From Micromonosporaceae bacterium (GTDB lineage Bacteria > Actinomycetota > Actinomycetes > Mycobacteriales > Micromonosporaceae): a stretch of DNA of 42,443 bases. Below the pieces are notes generated by a model that saw nothing but the letters and a program-made list of their open reading frames with translations, had not been told where the DNA came from and ran no database searches. Location: contig DPJL01000160.1 of NCBI GenBank assembly GCA_003543035.1, forward strand, positions 1-42,443, read 5' to 3'. Position numbers and translations under genes: made by a program. Positions 14,864 to 23,518 of this stretch are shown here, piece after piece; position 1 is the stretch's first letter; each line of letters opens with the position of its first letter.

Positions 14864-15533
14864 GCTGCCGCCAATACTGCTTCTTCTTCTCATCGCGCAC
14901 CACGACCCCGAGCTTGGCCAGCTCGGCTCGCAGCTCCCGCAGATCGGCGGCGTCGTCTTTGGACACCGCCTTCGCCCTTGCCTTGAGCAGGGCGTTGGCG
15001 GCCGGCGGCAGATCGGGGTCGTCCTGCACCCAGCGCCGGAAGTCGGCCGCATGCGGGTCACCCGCGGCCAGCCAAGGCCAGCCGTGCGACTCGAAGGCCT
15101 TGCGCAGCTCGCCGTCCTCCAGATCGGACTTCTCCCGTACCAGCTCAGCGGTGTCAGGTCCTTGCAGGACAAGGTGTTTGGCGTCCAGGAACACGCCGGT
15201 GACCGAGCCGCGGGCGTAGGCGCGGCTGGCCTCGCTGCCGCGCTGTAGCTCGGCGAGGCTGTCCGAGACGGTGACCTTCAAGCTGTCCTGGGAGGTGAGG
15301 AAGGCGATCACGAGCCCGGCGGCGGCACCGATGCCCACCGCGCCGTAGGTGGCATGCGGTTCCGGGATCGAGGCGATCAGCTTGAACGGGCCCTGCAGCG
15401 GTGCCCATTCGAGCTTGGCGATCCAGTCTGCGACCGACTTGAGCAGCCAGCCCGCGCCACCACCCAGCAGCGGGAACCCCAGCCACACGAGCACCCACGC
15501 CCACCGTGGATAGCTCACCACCGTCTCGTTCAT
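14853..15533 (-). CDS. membrane protein, possibly YqeB-like
   Basis: The 226-residue product has two hydrophobic segments (RWAWVLVWLGFPLLGGGAGW and TYGAVGIGAAAGLVIAFL) separated by an amphipathic stretch with the block PLQGPFKLIASIPEP. A mostly charged cytoplasmic part of about 130 residues follows. The arrangement recalls Bacillus YqeB and its actinobacterial relatives, a family without known function; the assignment is tentative. ATG 15533 is used. It lies 10 bp downstream of the ABC exporter gene on the same strand and could be cotranscribed with it. Confidence 0.65.
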   Translation of the reverse strand: MNETVVSYPRWAWVLVWLGFPLLGGGAGWLLKSVADWIAKLEWAPLQGPFKLIASIPEPHATYGAVGIGAAAGLVIAFLTSQDSLKVTVSDSLAELQRGSEASRAYARGSVTGVFLDAKHLVLQGPDTAELVREKSDLEDGELRKAFESHGWPWLAAGDPHAADFRRWVQDDPDLPPAANALLKARAKAVSKDDAADLRELRAELAKLGVVVRDEKKKQYWRQLRG

Positions 15534-15543
15534 GGGCAACACC

Positions 15544-17277
15544 TTACGCAGCCTGGGCGACTCGCATTCGCGCGTACAGACCGTTGCGCCGCACCAGCTC
15601 CTCATGGGTGCCGAGCTCTTCGATGTGGCCCGCGTGCAGCACCACCAGCCGGTCCGCGCCGCGGATGGTGGAGAGGCGATGCGCCACCACGAAAGTGGTC
15701 CTGCCCCGCATCAGCCGCGTCAGCGCCTGCTGCACCTCGGCCTCGGACTGGCTGTCCAATGCCGACGTGGCTTCGTCGAGCAGCAGCACCTTCGGGTTGC
15801 GCACCAGCGCCCGGGCAATGGCCAGCCGCTGGCGTTGCCCGCCGGACAGGCGTGCCCCGCGCTCGCCGATCATCGTGTCCCAGCCCTGCGGCAGGGCCTG
15901 GACGAAGTCGAGCGCGTTGGCGTCGCGCAAGGCGTCGGTCACCACGGCCTTGTCGATGCCTGGCATGCCGTAGGTGACGTTCTCCCACACCGTTCCGTCG
16001 AACAGCAGCGACTCCTGCGGCACCACGGACAGGAAGGTGCGATAGCTGCGCAGGTCGATCTGCTCCATGTTGACGCCGTCGAGCAGGATCTCGCCCGAGG
16101 TGGGCCGGATGAAGCCGAGCAGCATGTTCAGCAGCGTGGACTTGCCGGCGCCGGAGGGCCCGACGATGGCGATCGTCTCTCCGGGTTGGACGGTGAGGTT
16201 CACCTCTCGCAAGGCCAGCGAGTCGTCGTACCCGTAGCTCACGTGGCGAAGCTCGAAACCTCCCGCGACGCTTTGAAGGACGAGCTTGCCGTCGTTCTGT
16301 TCAAGCTCGGGCGCGTGCAGCACCTCGGCCACCGAGCGCATCGACTCCAGGCCCTTGGTGACGATCGGGGTCAGCCCGAAGACCATCACCACCGAGGACG
16401 TGAGCAGGGCGAAGTAGCTGCTGAGCAACACCACGTCGCCGGCGCTTACCGGGACCACCCCGCTGTAGGCGGCCCATGCGGCGACGACCAGGCAGGTGCC
16501 GCCGAGCAGTTGATAGGTCACCCACGACATCGCACCGAGCCGCCCGTTCACGATGTCCAAACGCAAACCGGCCTCACCGACCTCTTCCACGGTGCCGCTG
16601 ACCCGGCGAAGTGCGGTCTGCTCCAAACCGTGCGCGCGGGTGATCGGCATGAGGTGGGTCATCTCGCCGACCCGCGCAGAGAGCAGCTCCACACGCCGGC
16701 GGAACTGTTCGTTGCGAGCGCCGGAGCGGTTGCGGATGACCGCGACCAGGACAGCCGCGCACGGCACCACAAGCAGGAAGAGCGGCACGAACTGCGGTAC
16801 CCGGATAGCAGTCATGGCGAGCGCACCGATCAACGTGATCACCGCTGCCGCGCCCATCTCTGACACCTGCTGCAGCATCAGCTCGATGTTCTCCACGTCG
16901 CGGACGACCTTATTCTGCAGGCGACTCGAGCCGGCCCGGGTGTGGAAGCCGATGGAGAGCTGTTGCAGCCGCTGAGTAAGCGACGAGCGCAGCTCGACGC
17001 CGATGCGGCGCACGATGCGGCTGTTGAGGCGCACCCACATCACGTGTACCGGGATGTTCTGCAACAGCACGAGGGCAAGCACCGCGGCGTTGACCCAGAG
17101 CAGCGCGATCGGCCGGCGCTCCACCACTATGTCGATGATGTTCGCGGTGAGGATCGGCAGCAGCCAGACCGGGCTGTGTTTGACGGCGAAGGTGAGCACG
17201 GTCGCGGCGATGCGCCAGCGGCTGGGGGAGAGCATCCGCAGGATCATGCGGCCGGGCCTGGCTGCGTTTTGGTTCAC
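15544..17277 (-). CDS. ABC exporter, fused permease and ATPase
   Basis: A 577-residue half-size type IV ABC exporter. The N-terminal half carries the six-helix membrane domain (segments around AVKHSPVWLLPILTANIIDI, LLWVNAAVLALVLLQNIPV, AAAVITLIGALAMTAI, FVPLFLLVVPCAAVLVAVI and two later ones). The ATPase has Walker A GPSGAGKST, signature LSGGQRQRLAIARAL, Walker B KVLLLDEATSALD and the H-loop VVAHRLSTI. It should work as a homodimer, or as a heterodimer with a partner outside the window, exporting a lipid, peptide or drug. The start is GTG 17277. It is divergent from the DrrA-type gene across 109 bp. Confidence 0.92.
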   Translation of the reverse strand: MNQNAARPGRMILRMLSPSRWRIAATVLTFAVKHSPVWLLPILTANIIDIVVERRPIALLWVNAAVLALVLLQNIPVHVMWVRLNSRIVRRIGVELRSSLTQRLQQLSIGFHTRAGSSRLQNKVVRDVENIELMLQQVSEMGAAAVITLIGALAMTAIRVPQFVPLFLLVVPCAAVLVAVIRNRSGARNEQFRRRVELLSARVGEMTHLMPITRAHGLEQTALRRVSGTVEEVGEAGLRLDIVNGRLGAMSWVTYQLLGGTCLVVAAWAAYSGVVPVSAGDVVLLSSYFALLTSSVVMVFGLTPIVTKGLESMRSVAEVLHAPELEQNDGKLVLQSVAGGFELRHVSYGYDDSLALREVNLTVQPGETIAIVGPSGAGKSTLLNMLLGFIRPTSGEILLDGVNMEQIDLRSYRTFLSVVPQESLLFDGTVWENVTYGMPGIDKAVVTDALRDANALDFVQALPQGWDTMIGERGARLSGGQRQRLAIARALVRNPKVLLLDEATSALDSQSEAEVQQALTRLMRGRTTFVVAHRLSTIRGADRLVVLHAGHIEELGTHEELVRRNGLYARMRVAQAA

Positions 17278-17330
17278 GGCACCCCATCAGACGGGCATTT
17301 TCCCGGTACTTCAAGAGTGGGCTGCGTCAC

Positions 17331-17359
17331 CCAAAATAATGTACGCTGTAAGGAATTAG
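17331..17359. promoter_or_regulatory. AT-rich segment in the divergent gap between two exporter operons
   Basis: Within the 109-bp gap between the leftward ABC exporter and the rightward DrrA-type gene, the bases from 17331 to 17359 are far richer in A and T than anything nearby (for example AAAATAATGTACGCTGTAAG). This is the expected place for promoters and a shared operator, but no pair of clean -35 and -10 boxes stands out. Confidence 0.35.
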
Positions 17360-17386
17360 CGAACCCGAACCCTGGTTGGGGAAGTC

Positions 17387-18328
17387 ATGCCATCCGAAAA
17401 CGCAGTGTTAGCCCAGGCCATCCGCAAGCGCTACGGCGACAGCTTCGCCCTCGACGGGCTGGATCTGACCGTCGCCAAGGGCACCGTGCACGGGCTGCTC
17501 GGGCCCAACGGTGCCGGTAAGACGACAGCCGTCCGGATCCTGTCCACGCTGTTGCGCTTCGAAAGCGGGCGCGCCGAGGTCGCCGGCTTCGACGTGACCC
17601 GCGAGCCCGCTCAGGTCCGCCGCCACATCGGGCTGTCCGGTCAATACGCGGCAGTCGACGAGATCCTCTCCGGCCGGCAGAACCTGCTGATGTTCGGCCG
17701 CCTGTTCCACCTCAGCGGCAAAGAAGCCGCACGCCGGGCCGATGCGCTGCTCGAGCGGTTCCGGCTCGCCGACACCGGTACCAAGGCGGTCAAGAACTAC
17801 TCCGGGGGCATGCGCCGCCGCCTGGATCTGGCCGCCAGCCTGATCCTCGCCCCACCTGTGCTGTTCCTCGACGAGCCGACCACCGGCCTGGACCCGCGCG
17901 GGCGCAACGAGGTGTGGGAGTCCATCCGCACGCTGGTCGGCGGCGGCACGACAGTCCTGCTCACCACGCAATACCTGGAGGAGGCCGACCAGCTGGCAGA
18001 CCAGATATCCGTGCTCGATCACGGCCGGATCGTGGCGTCCGGCACGCCCTCGTCTCTCAAATCCCAGCTTGGCGGCGACCTGCTCCAGGTGGTCGTGCAC
18101 AGCACGGACGATCTGGCAGCCGCCGCCTCGATCATCGCGAAAATCGCCGGGGTCGAGCCCGCGGTAGACCCGGACACCCGCCGCATCAGCGCACCCGTCA
18201 CCGACCGCATCGACGCACTGACCCAGGCGGCGGTGGCCCTGGCCGCACTCGCGATCGAGGACCTAGGCGTGCGAAGGCCCACCCTCGATGAGGTTTTCCT
18301 GCATCTGACTGAGGAGGTAGCCGTATGA
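17387..18328 (+). CDS. ABC transporter ATPase, DrrA (daunorubicin resistance) type
   Basis: A 313-residue ATPase of the DrrA subfamily. Walker A GPNGAGKTT near residue 44, Q-loop in IGLSGQYAAVDE, signature NYSGGMRRRLDLA, Walker B VLFLDEPTTGLDPRGR and H-loop TTQYLEEADQLAD. The C-terminal extension ends in GVRRPTLDEVFLHLTEE, the DrrA-specific motif. With the next gene it should form an ATP-driven exporter of hydrophobic drugs or lipids. ATG 17387 follows a GGTTGGGGAAG ribosome-binding site. Its stop overlaps the start of the permease as ATGA, giving coupled translation. Confidence 0.92.
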   Translation: MPSENAVLAQAIRKRYGDSFALDGLDLTVAKGTVHGLLGPNGAGKTTAVRILSTLLRFESGRAEVAGFDVTREPAQVRRHIGLSGQYAAVDEILSGRQNLLMFGRLFHLSGKEAARRADALLERFRLADTGTKAVKNYSGGMRRRLDLAASLILAPPVLFLDEPTTGLDPRGRNEVWESIRTLVGGGTTVLLTTQYLEEADQLADQISVLDHGRIVASGTPSSLKSQLGGDLLQVVVHSTDDLAAAASIIAKIAGVEPAVDPDTRRISAPVTDRIDALTQAAVALAALAIEDLGVRRPTLDEVFLHLTEEVAV

Positions 18329-19104
18329 GCACCGTGACTTGGGCACTCACCGACGCCTGGACCATCACCAGGCGAAGCATCTGGCATTGGGGCCGCCAGC
18401 CCTACGCCATCGTCTTCGGTCTGCTCTTCCCAATCATGCTGACCGTCCTGTTCGGATACCTCTTCGGCGGCGCGATGCGGGTGCCCGGCGAAGGCAACTA
18501 CTTCGACTTCATGATGCCCGGCATGTTCGTCATGACCATGGCCTTCGGCATCGGCGAAACCATGATCGCGGTCGCCGCGGACAAGGAGAAGGGAGTCACC
18601 GACCGGTTCCGCTCCATGCCGATGGCCTCCTCGGCCGTGGTGCTCGGACGCAGCATCGCCGACATGATCTACTCCTCGATGCTGCTAGTAGTCATGGTCG
18701 GCTTCGGACTGCTCGTCGGCTGGCGCTGGCACCACGGCATCGGCAAAGCCCTGCTGGCCATAGGACTGTTGCTGCTGTTGCGGTTCGCCCTCGTCTGGGT
18801 CGGCGTCTACCTCGGTCTGGTCGTCCAAGGAGCGGAGGCCAGCGCGACCGTGCAGACGATGCTCTTCCCACTCACGATGATCACCAACACCTTCGCCGAT
18901 CCGTCGACCATGCCCGTCTGGCTCGGCACCATCGCCGAGTGGAATCCGCTATCGGCCACCGTCACCGCCATCCGCGAGCTCTTCGGCAACCCGGGCGTCC
19001 CCGGCAACGACCACGCTTTGCTGCTCGCGATCGTTTGGCCGCTCGTGATCGTCGCCATCTTCTTCCCACTCGCCGTCTCGAAGTACCGGAGGCTCAGTGT
19101 TTGA
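18325..19104 (+). CDS. ABC-2 type permease, DrrB-like
   Basis: The 259-residue membrane protein has six hydrophobic segments in the ABC-2 pattern, beginning with RQPYAIVFGLLFPIMLTVLFGYLFGG. The family block GVTDRFRSMPMASSAVVLGRSIADM follows the second helix, and ETMIAVAADKEKGVTDR is the coupling region. The late segment LPLTMITNTFAD-like (FPLTMITNTFADPSTMPVW) is the DrrB signature. It is the membrane partner of the upstream DrrA-type ATPase. Its last 8 bp overlap the next gene (DUF5701), suggesting three cotranslated genes. Confidence 0.9.
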   Translation: MSTVTWALTDAWTITRRSIWHWGRQPYAIVFGLLFPIMLTVLFGYLFGGAMRVPGEGNYFDFMMPGMFVMTMAFGIGETMIAVAADKEKGVTDRFRSMPMASSAVVLGRSIADMIYSSMLLVVMVGFGLLVGWRWHHGIGKALLAIGLLLLLRFALVWVGVYLGLVVQGAEASATVQTMLFPLTMITNTFADPSTMPVWLGTIAEWNPLSATVTAIRELFGNPGVPGNDHALLLAIVWPLVIVAIFFPLAVSKYRRLSV

Positions 19105-19651
19105 AACCCAACTGCAAAACCTGCTTTCTCGGGGGTACCGGAAACCGCCGGCCAAAGTCCTTGCGGCGCTTAAGGAAAAGGCACTTGCGTCCACGGCGCC
19201 TTACATCCTGGTGATCCCGGACGACCCCGCCCGCACCATCACCCAGACCACATTGGACGGTAAGACCAAGGCCGGCAGAGTGGACCGCAACTACAAGCCC
19301 GGCGAGCTGGCGAAATTCGTGCCCATCGTCGAGCTGCCGTCGCGCGACGCTTACCTGGTCTTCGATGTCGACAGGGGAGAGGAGTTCTGCAATGTGCCAC
19401 CCCAGGACGCGCTGGCAGTCATCGCCAGCCGTGATCGCACCCCGCTGACCATCGACGAGGGGATAGCCCTGATCACGCACTATCCGGCGATGCTGGAGAA
19501 GAACAAGTGCTTCATGCTCGGCGGCTCGCGCAGTACAGACCGGCGCGTCCCCGCGGTGTGGATCAGCGAGGGCGCACCGAAACTCGGGTGGTGCTGGGCC
19601 GGAAACCCTCACACGTGGCTCGGCACAGCCTCCTGTGGCTGGCGCGGATAG
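19097..19651 (+). CDS. DUF5701 family protein
   Basis: The 184-residue soluble protein has the conserved C-terminal run typical of this actinobacterial family: RTPLTIDEGIALITHYP, CFMLGGSRSTDRRVPAVW, then APKLGWCWAGNPHTWLGTAS. The function is unknown. The start is GTG 19097, inside the end of the DrrB-like gene with an 8-bp overlap, so it is translated from the exporter mRNA. A perfect 15-bp hairpin follows the stop by 17 bp and probably ends this operon. Confidence 0.8.
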   Translation: MFETQLQNLLSRGYRKPPAKVLAALKEKALASTAPYILVIPDDPARTITQTTLDGKTKAGRVDRNYKPGELAKFVPIVELPSRDAYLVFDVDRGEEFCNVPPQDALAVIASRDRTPLTIDEGIALITHYPAMLEKNKCFMLGGSRSTDRRVPAVWISEGAPKLGWCWAGNPHTWLGTASCGWRG

Positions 19652-19667
19652 CAATTCGTCCTGCGCA

Positions 19668-19703
19668 CGGTGGCAGGGTCGCGCTGCGGCGACCCTGCCA
19701 CCG
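19668..19703 (+). terminator. strong hairpin after the DrrAB-DUF5701 operon
   Basis: Bases 19668-19682 and 19689-19703 form a perfect 15-bp stem (arm CGGTGGCAGGGTCGC) closed by a six-base loop. No T-run follows, which is common for actinomycete hairpin terminators. It lies 17 bp after the DUF5701 stop and 19 bp before the ATG of the GH3 gene, so it may end the upstream transcript or limit read-through into the GH3 gene. Confidence 0.75.
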
Positions 19704-19721
19704 CGTGGAAAGCTGAGCGCC

Positions 19722-21146
19722 ATGACTGAGTTGAGCCGTCTCGTGAAAGCCGTGCTACAACCCGGATTCGACGGCCTCGCCGCGCCAGACTGGTTGCGCC
19801 GCGCCCTGGCTGACGGGCTCGGCGGAGTGCTGCTCTGGGACCGTAACGTCGCCGATCCGCAGCAGTTGGCGGCCTTGACGGCGCAACTGCGAGTGGAGAA
19901 TCCCGATGTCCTCATCGCCATCGACGAGGAAGGCGGAGACGTCACCCGCCTCGAGGCGACCACAGGCAGTTCCTGGCCCAGCCATTGGGCACTCGGGGTG
20001 GTGGACGACCTCGAGCTGACCCAGGCGGTAGCGCATCAGATCGGCCGGGACCTAGCAGCCACCGGGGTGAACCTCAACTACGCCCCGGTCGCCGACGTCA
20101 ACCGCAACCCGGACAACCCGGTGATCGGCATACGGTCCTTCGGCGCAGACCCACAACGAGTCGCCGCGCACGTGACAGCTTTCGTCACCGGCCATCAGGC
20201 AGCGGGAGTTGCCGCCTGCGCCAAGCACTTTCCCGGCCACGGCGACACTTCGGTCGACTCGCATCGCAGCCTCCCCGTGATATCCGACTCTTCCGAAACC
20301 CTTGCCGCCGGCGCACTCATCCCGTTTCAGGCGGCCATCGCCGCAGGGGTGAAAGCCATCATGTCGGCGCACATTGTGCTGTCCGCATTGGACTCCGAAC
20401 CCGCCACACTCAGCCGCCGCGTGCTCACCGGGATACTCCGCAACGAGCTCGGCTATGACGGCCTCATCGTCACCGATGCCATCGAGATGGCGGCGATCAA
20501 ACGGACCTACGGGTTGGAAGAAGGTGCGATAAGAGCGCTGGCCGCCGGAGCTGACGTGATCTGCATCGGCGGCTGGCGTGACGCGGAAACCACCATCACC
20601 AGGCTGGCCGACGCGGTGGAGACCGCCGTACGCGACGGGCGGCTCAGCGAGGAACGCCTGGCCGAGGCGGCTACCCGTGCACGCAGAACAGCCCAACGTG
20701 ATGCTGTTTCGGATTCGCCGGGGGACCGGGGGATAGGTCTCGCCGCTGCCCGCCGCGCAATTCGCGTCCTAGTCCCCTTCACACCACTGACAGATACGCC
20801 GCACGTGATCGAGCTGTCGCCAAAAATGAACGAGCAAATCGGCGACCGGACCGAATGGGGTCTGGCTGCCGCTCAACGATTTTCCGGGCAGCCCACCGAC
20901 CTTCGTCCGATTGCCGCTCAGCCAGGCCGACTGGTCATCGTGGTCCGCGACGCGCACCGGCACGGGTGGATAACAGCAACCGTCAGGGATCTGCTTGCGC
21001 TACGTCCCGACGCGATAGTCGTCGAGATGGGCCTGCCGCACGGCGATCCACCACCGAACTGCGGCGGCTACCTCGCCACCTACGGCGCCGGACGCGCCAG
21101 CGGCATCGCCGCGGCCGAGGCGCTGCAGGGCCGCCATTCTATTTGA
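19722..21146 (+). CDS. glycoside hydrolase family 3, beta-N-acetylhexosaminidase (NagZ-like)
   Basis: The 474-residue protein carries the NagZ signature KHFPGHGDTSVDSH at residues 168-181, whose Asp179 and His181 form the usual Asp-His dyad. The likely nucleophile is Asp242 in IVTDAIEM. Further GH3 blocks are IDEEGGDVTRL, NLNYAPVADVN and NPVIGIRSFG. The 140 C-terminal residues form the second GH3 domain, present in longer bacterial members. There is no signal peptide, so cytoplasmic peptidoglycan recycling (removal of GlcNAc from muropeptides) is the likely role. ATG 19722 is used because the alternative at 19635 would run through the hairpin at 19668-19703. Confidence 0.9.
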   Translation: MTELSRLVKAVLQPGFDGLAAPDWLRRALADGLGGVLLWDRNVADPQQLAALTAQLRVENPDVLIAIDEEGGDVTRLEATTGSSWPSHWALGVVDDLELTQAVAHQIGRDLAATGVNLNYAPVADVNRNPDNPVIGIRSFGADPQRVAAHVTAFVTGHQAAGVAACAKHFPGHGDTSVDSHRSLPVISDSSETLAAGALIPFQAAIAAGVKAIMSAHIVLSALDSEPATLSRRVLTGILRNELGYDGLIVTDAIEMAAIKRTYGLEEGAIRALAAGADVICIGGWRDAETTITRLADAVETAVRDGRLSEERLAEAATRARRTAQRDAVSDSPGDRGIGLAAARRAIRVLVPFTPLTDTPHVIELSPKMNEQIGDRTEWGLAAAQRFSGQPTDLRPIAAQPGRLVIVVRDAHRHGWITATVRDLLALRPDAIVVEMGLPHGDPPPNCGGYLATYGAGRASGIAAAEALQGRHSI

Positions 21147-21447
21147 TCCGCCGGGAACGGGCCACAATGTCGTTGTACTCGGGGTTCTTCTCCAGCCAGT
21201 CGGCCAGGAACGGGCACAACGGAATCACCGTGCGGCCATTCGAACGGGCGTCGTCCATCACCGCCCGCGCGAGCGTCGACCCGACTCCCTGGCCCTCGTA
21301 TTCGGCGTCCACCTCGGTGTGCGTGTAGACCATGATTTTGCCGCTCAACTGGTAGGTCACCACACCGGCGATCTCGCCCGCCTCATCGCGCGCCTCGAAG
21401 CGCTCGCGCTCGGGCACATCTGTCACCGTGAACTGCACGTCACCCAT
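21139..21447 (-). CDS. small GNAT N-acetyltransferase (YjdJ-like)
   Basis: The 102-residue product is a minimal GNAT of the YjdJ type: GEIAGVVTYQLSGKIMVYTHTEV, then the acetyl-CoA loop EYEGQGVGSTLARAVMDDAR, then the block VIPLCPFLADWLEKNPEY that is diagnostic for this subgroup. The substrate is unknown. ATG 21447 is chosen because the homology begins there; the longer reading adds an arginine-rich tail with no similarity. It overlaps the end of the convergent GH3 gene by 8 bp. Confidence 0.88.
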   Translation of the reverse strand: MGDVQFTVTDVPERERFEARDEAGEIAGVVTYQLSGKIMVYTHTEVDAEYEGQGVGSTLARAVMDDARSNGRTVIPLCPFLADWLEKNPEYNDIVARSRRIK

Positions 21448-21575
21448 CCAACCACGCCGAGGCCGCAGGCATCGCCTCCATCGATTCATAGACTGCCTTG
21501 CCTGAGTCCGGTAACGTCCTTTTGACGTTGCGGAGACGTCCATGTTTCCAAATTGGACGATGGGGGGAGCTTCCG

Positions 21576-23516
21576 GTGAGCGGCGCCAAGGATTCTGGCT
21601 CGCTCAAACGTTCACCCCCCAAACTTTCCCGTCGGGACATCTTCGGCTCCACGATCGGCGCTGCCGGTGTAGCGGCCGGTCAGCTCTCCACCGGCTGGCC
21701 GGACTCTTTCCTGCGCTGGGCGCTGCTGGTGGGCGGGGCGTTGGCCGGTGGCCTCGTCGCCCGCATCGATACCGTGGACTTTCTGTGGGACAGAGCCAAC
21801 ACCGCGCTTCGCAAGCTTCAGCCGGCGCCGCTTCGAAAGACCATCCTCGCGCTGCTCATCCTCGCTGTGACCCTGCTGATCGGGCGCACGGTCGCCGTCG
21901 CCGGGCCGCCGCTCGTGAACGCCGCCCGCATCGAGTTCCTTGGCTGTCCGCACCCGGTGCAACTCCGGCTGCTTGCGACGCACGAGGGGTTACAGTCGGC
22001 ACGCGAGCTCGCCGATGCGTTCGAGAGGCACACCGCGGCGGGAAACTTCCACTGCCCCAAGACCAACCTCTATGTCTACGCAGCGAAGCCAGCCGACGCA
22101 CAACGGGCTCTGTCGGCCGGATGGACCAACGATGACTTGAAGGGTCTCGGGCCGCGCCCGGATATCTGGCTTCCCGGTTCGACTATCTACGCGGCCGACG
22201 CGGCTGCCTCGCAGGGCCGTCTGTCCAAGGTGGCTACCCACGGGATTGCCACCACTCCCATCATCCTTGCGGTGCCCGCCGACCGGGTAGGCGACGACAT
22301 CCGGGTGAGCCGAGAGGGCATGACGTGGTCGCAGGCATTGGCTACCGCCCAGGAGCGGGAATGGGGCGCGGCCCGCCCGGACCCGTCGCAGTCGCTCGCC
22401 GGGCTACTTGGCACGATCGCCATCTACGAGAGCCTCGGCAAGGAAACAGGAAGACCACTTGAGGCAGCACAGGCGCGGCTTCTCGAGCACCGTCTGGAGC
22501 AGACACTCGATCGGGGTGGCTATCCACTCGGCGATGAGCTCGATCTGCTGTGCCGTCACATCAGACCTGATCCGCCTGCGACCGCCGTGATCATCACTGA
22601 GCAGCAGCTCGTAAGGTTCAACGCGGAGCGTCCACTGGGTGGGCCATGCGCGGCTACGGCCTCGTCGGCGCACCGCAGTCGGATGGTGGGCATCTATCCG
22701 TCGGACACGCGTGGCATTGACTATCCGGTGAGCCGGTTGGAGTGGCAGGACAGCTCCAACAACCAGCTCGAGCAGGCTCAAGCCTTCACGACTTGGCTTG
22801 TCGGCGCAGACGGCCGGCGAGCCCTGCTCGATGCCGGGCTGCGGCCCCACGGCGACTCGGGTGGCCTGCCCGGTGTGGTCTTCGACGCCAAACCGCCCAC
22901 CACCGACTCCGTCGTCAACGCGAAGAGGACCTATGAGTTGGCGAAGCGGCCGGGCAGGGTGCTGCTGGCGGTGGATACCTCGGGATCGATGCGCCAACGG
23001 GTGGCGGAGCAAGGTCCAACGCGCTTTGAGGTCGCGGTGAAGGGAGTCTCCGGTGCCCTGGCGATGATGGGCGAGCGGGATGAATTCGGCATGTGGGTGT
23101 TTCCTGATGTGCTGGGAGCACGCGAACTGCTATCGATCGGGCCGGGCCGGCCGAGACGGCAACAAGCCGAGGCCGCGCTGGGTGGGATCACACCAACCGG
23201 CCCGACCCCGCTCTACCGGACGATTGTGGACGGCGTAAAGATCCTGGCCGGCGGCAACGCCGATGCTGTAAAGGCTCTCGTGGTGCTCACTGACGGTGAG
23301 GACTATGGCAGCGGCTTGAGCCGAGCTCAACTTGTCAGTGGCGTCCGGGGCTCCGACGTCAGGGTGTTCGTCATCGCGGTGGGCGAAGCGAGTTGCGCCG
23401 CGCAGGGCCTCATCGACGTCACTGAGCAAACCGGAGGTACGTGTAGGCAGACCGACTTCGGCGGCCTCAACGCCACGCTGGCGGATCTCTTCACCCTGCT
23501 TTGGAAAGGTGCCTGA
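21576..23516 (+). CDS. membrane-tethered protein with solute-binding-like and VWA domains
   Basis: A 646-residue protein. The N-terminus is basic, followed by one weak (24-42) and two clear (46-63 and 88-110) hydrophobic segments; the loop between the clear ones is positively charged, placing the rest outside the cell. Residues about 115-440 resemble a periplasmic binding protein type 2 fold (RPDIWLPGSTIYAADAAA, AFTTWLVGADGRRALLDAGL). Residues 460-646 are a VWA domain with an intact MIDAS: DTSGS at 467-471, the Thr in GPTPLY, and LTDGED. Role unknown; binding of a ligand or partner outside the membrane is inference. GTG 21576 has a GGGGGGAG ribosome-binding site 7 bp upstream. The solute-binding protein gene follows after 2 bp. 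Confidence 0.85.
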   Translation: MSGAKDSGSLKRSPPKLSRRDIFGSTIGAAGVAAGQLSTGWPDSFLRWALLVGGALAGGLVARIDTVDFLWDRANTALRKLQPAPLRKTILALLILAVTLLIGRTVAVAGPPLVNAARIEFLGCPHPVQLRLLATHEGLQSARELADAFERHTAAGNFHCPKTNLYVYAAKPADAQRALSAGWTNDDLKGLGPRPDIWLPGSTIYAADAAASQGRLSKVATHGIATTPIILAVPADRVGDDIRVSREGMTWSQALATAQEREWGAARPDPSQSLAGLLGTIAIYESLGKETGRPLEAAQARLLEHRLEQTLDRGGYPLGDELDLLCRHIRPDPPATAVIITEQQLVRFNAERPLGGPCAATASSAHRSRMVGIYPSDTRGIDYPVSRLEWQDSSNNQLEQAQAFTTWLVGADGRRALLDAGLRPHGDSGGLPGVVFDAKPPTTDSVVNAKRTYELAKRPGRVLLAVDTSGSMRQRVAEQGPTRFEVAVKGVSGALAMMGERDEFGMWVFPDVLGARELLSIGPGRPRRQQAEAALGGITPTGPTPLYRTIVDGVKILAGGNADAVKALVVLTDGEDYGSGLSRAQLVSGVRGSDVRVFVIAVGEASCAAQGLIDVTEQTGGTCRQTDFGGLNATLADLFTLLWKGA

Positions 23517-23518
23517 TC

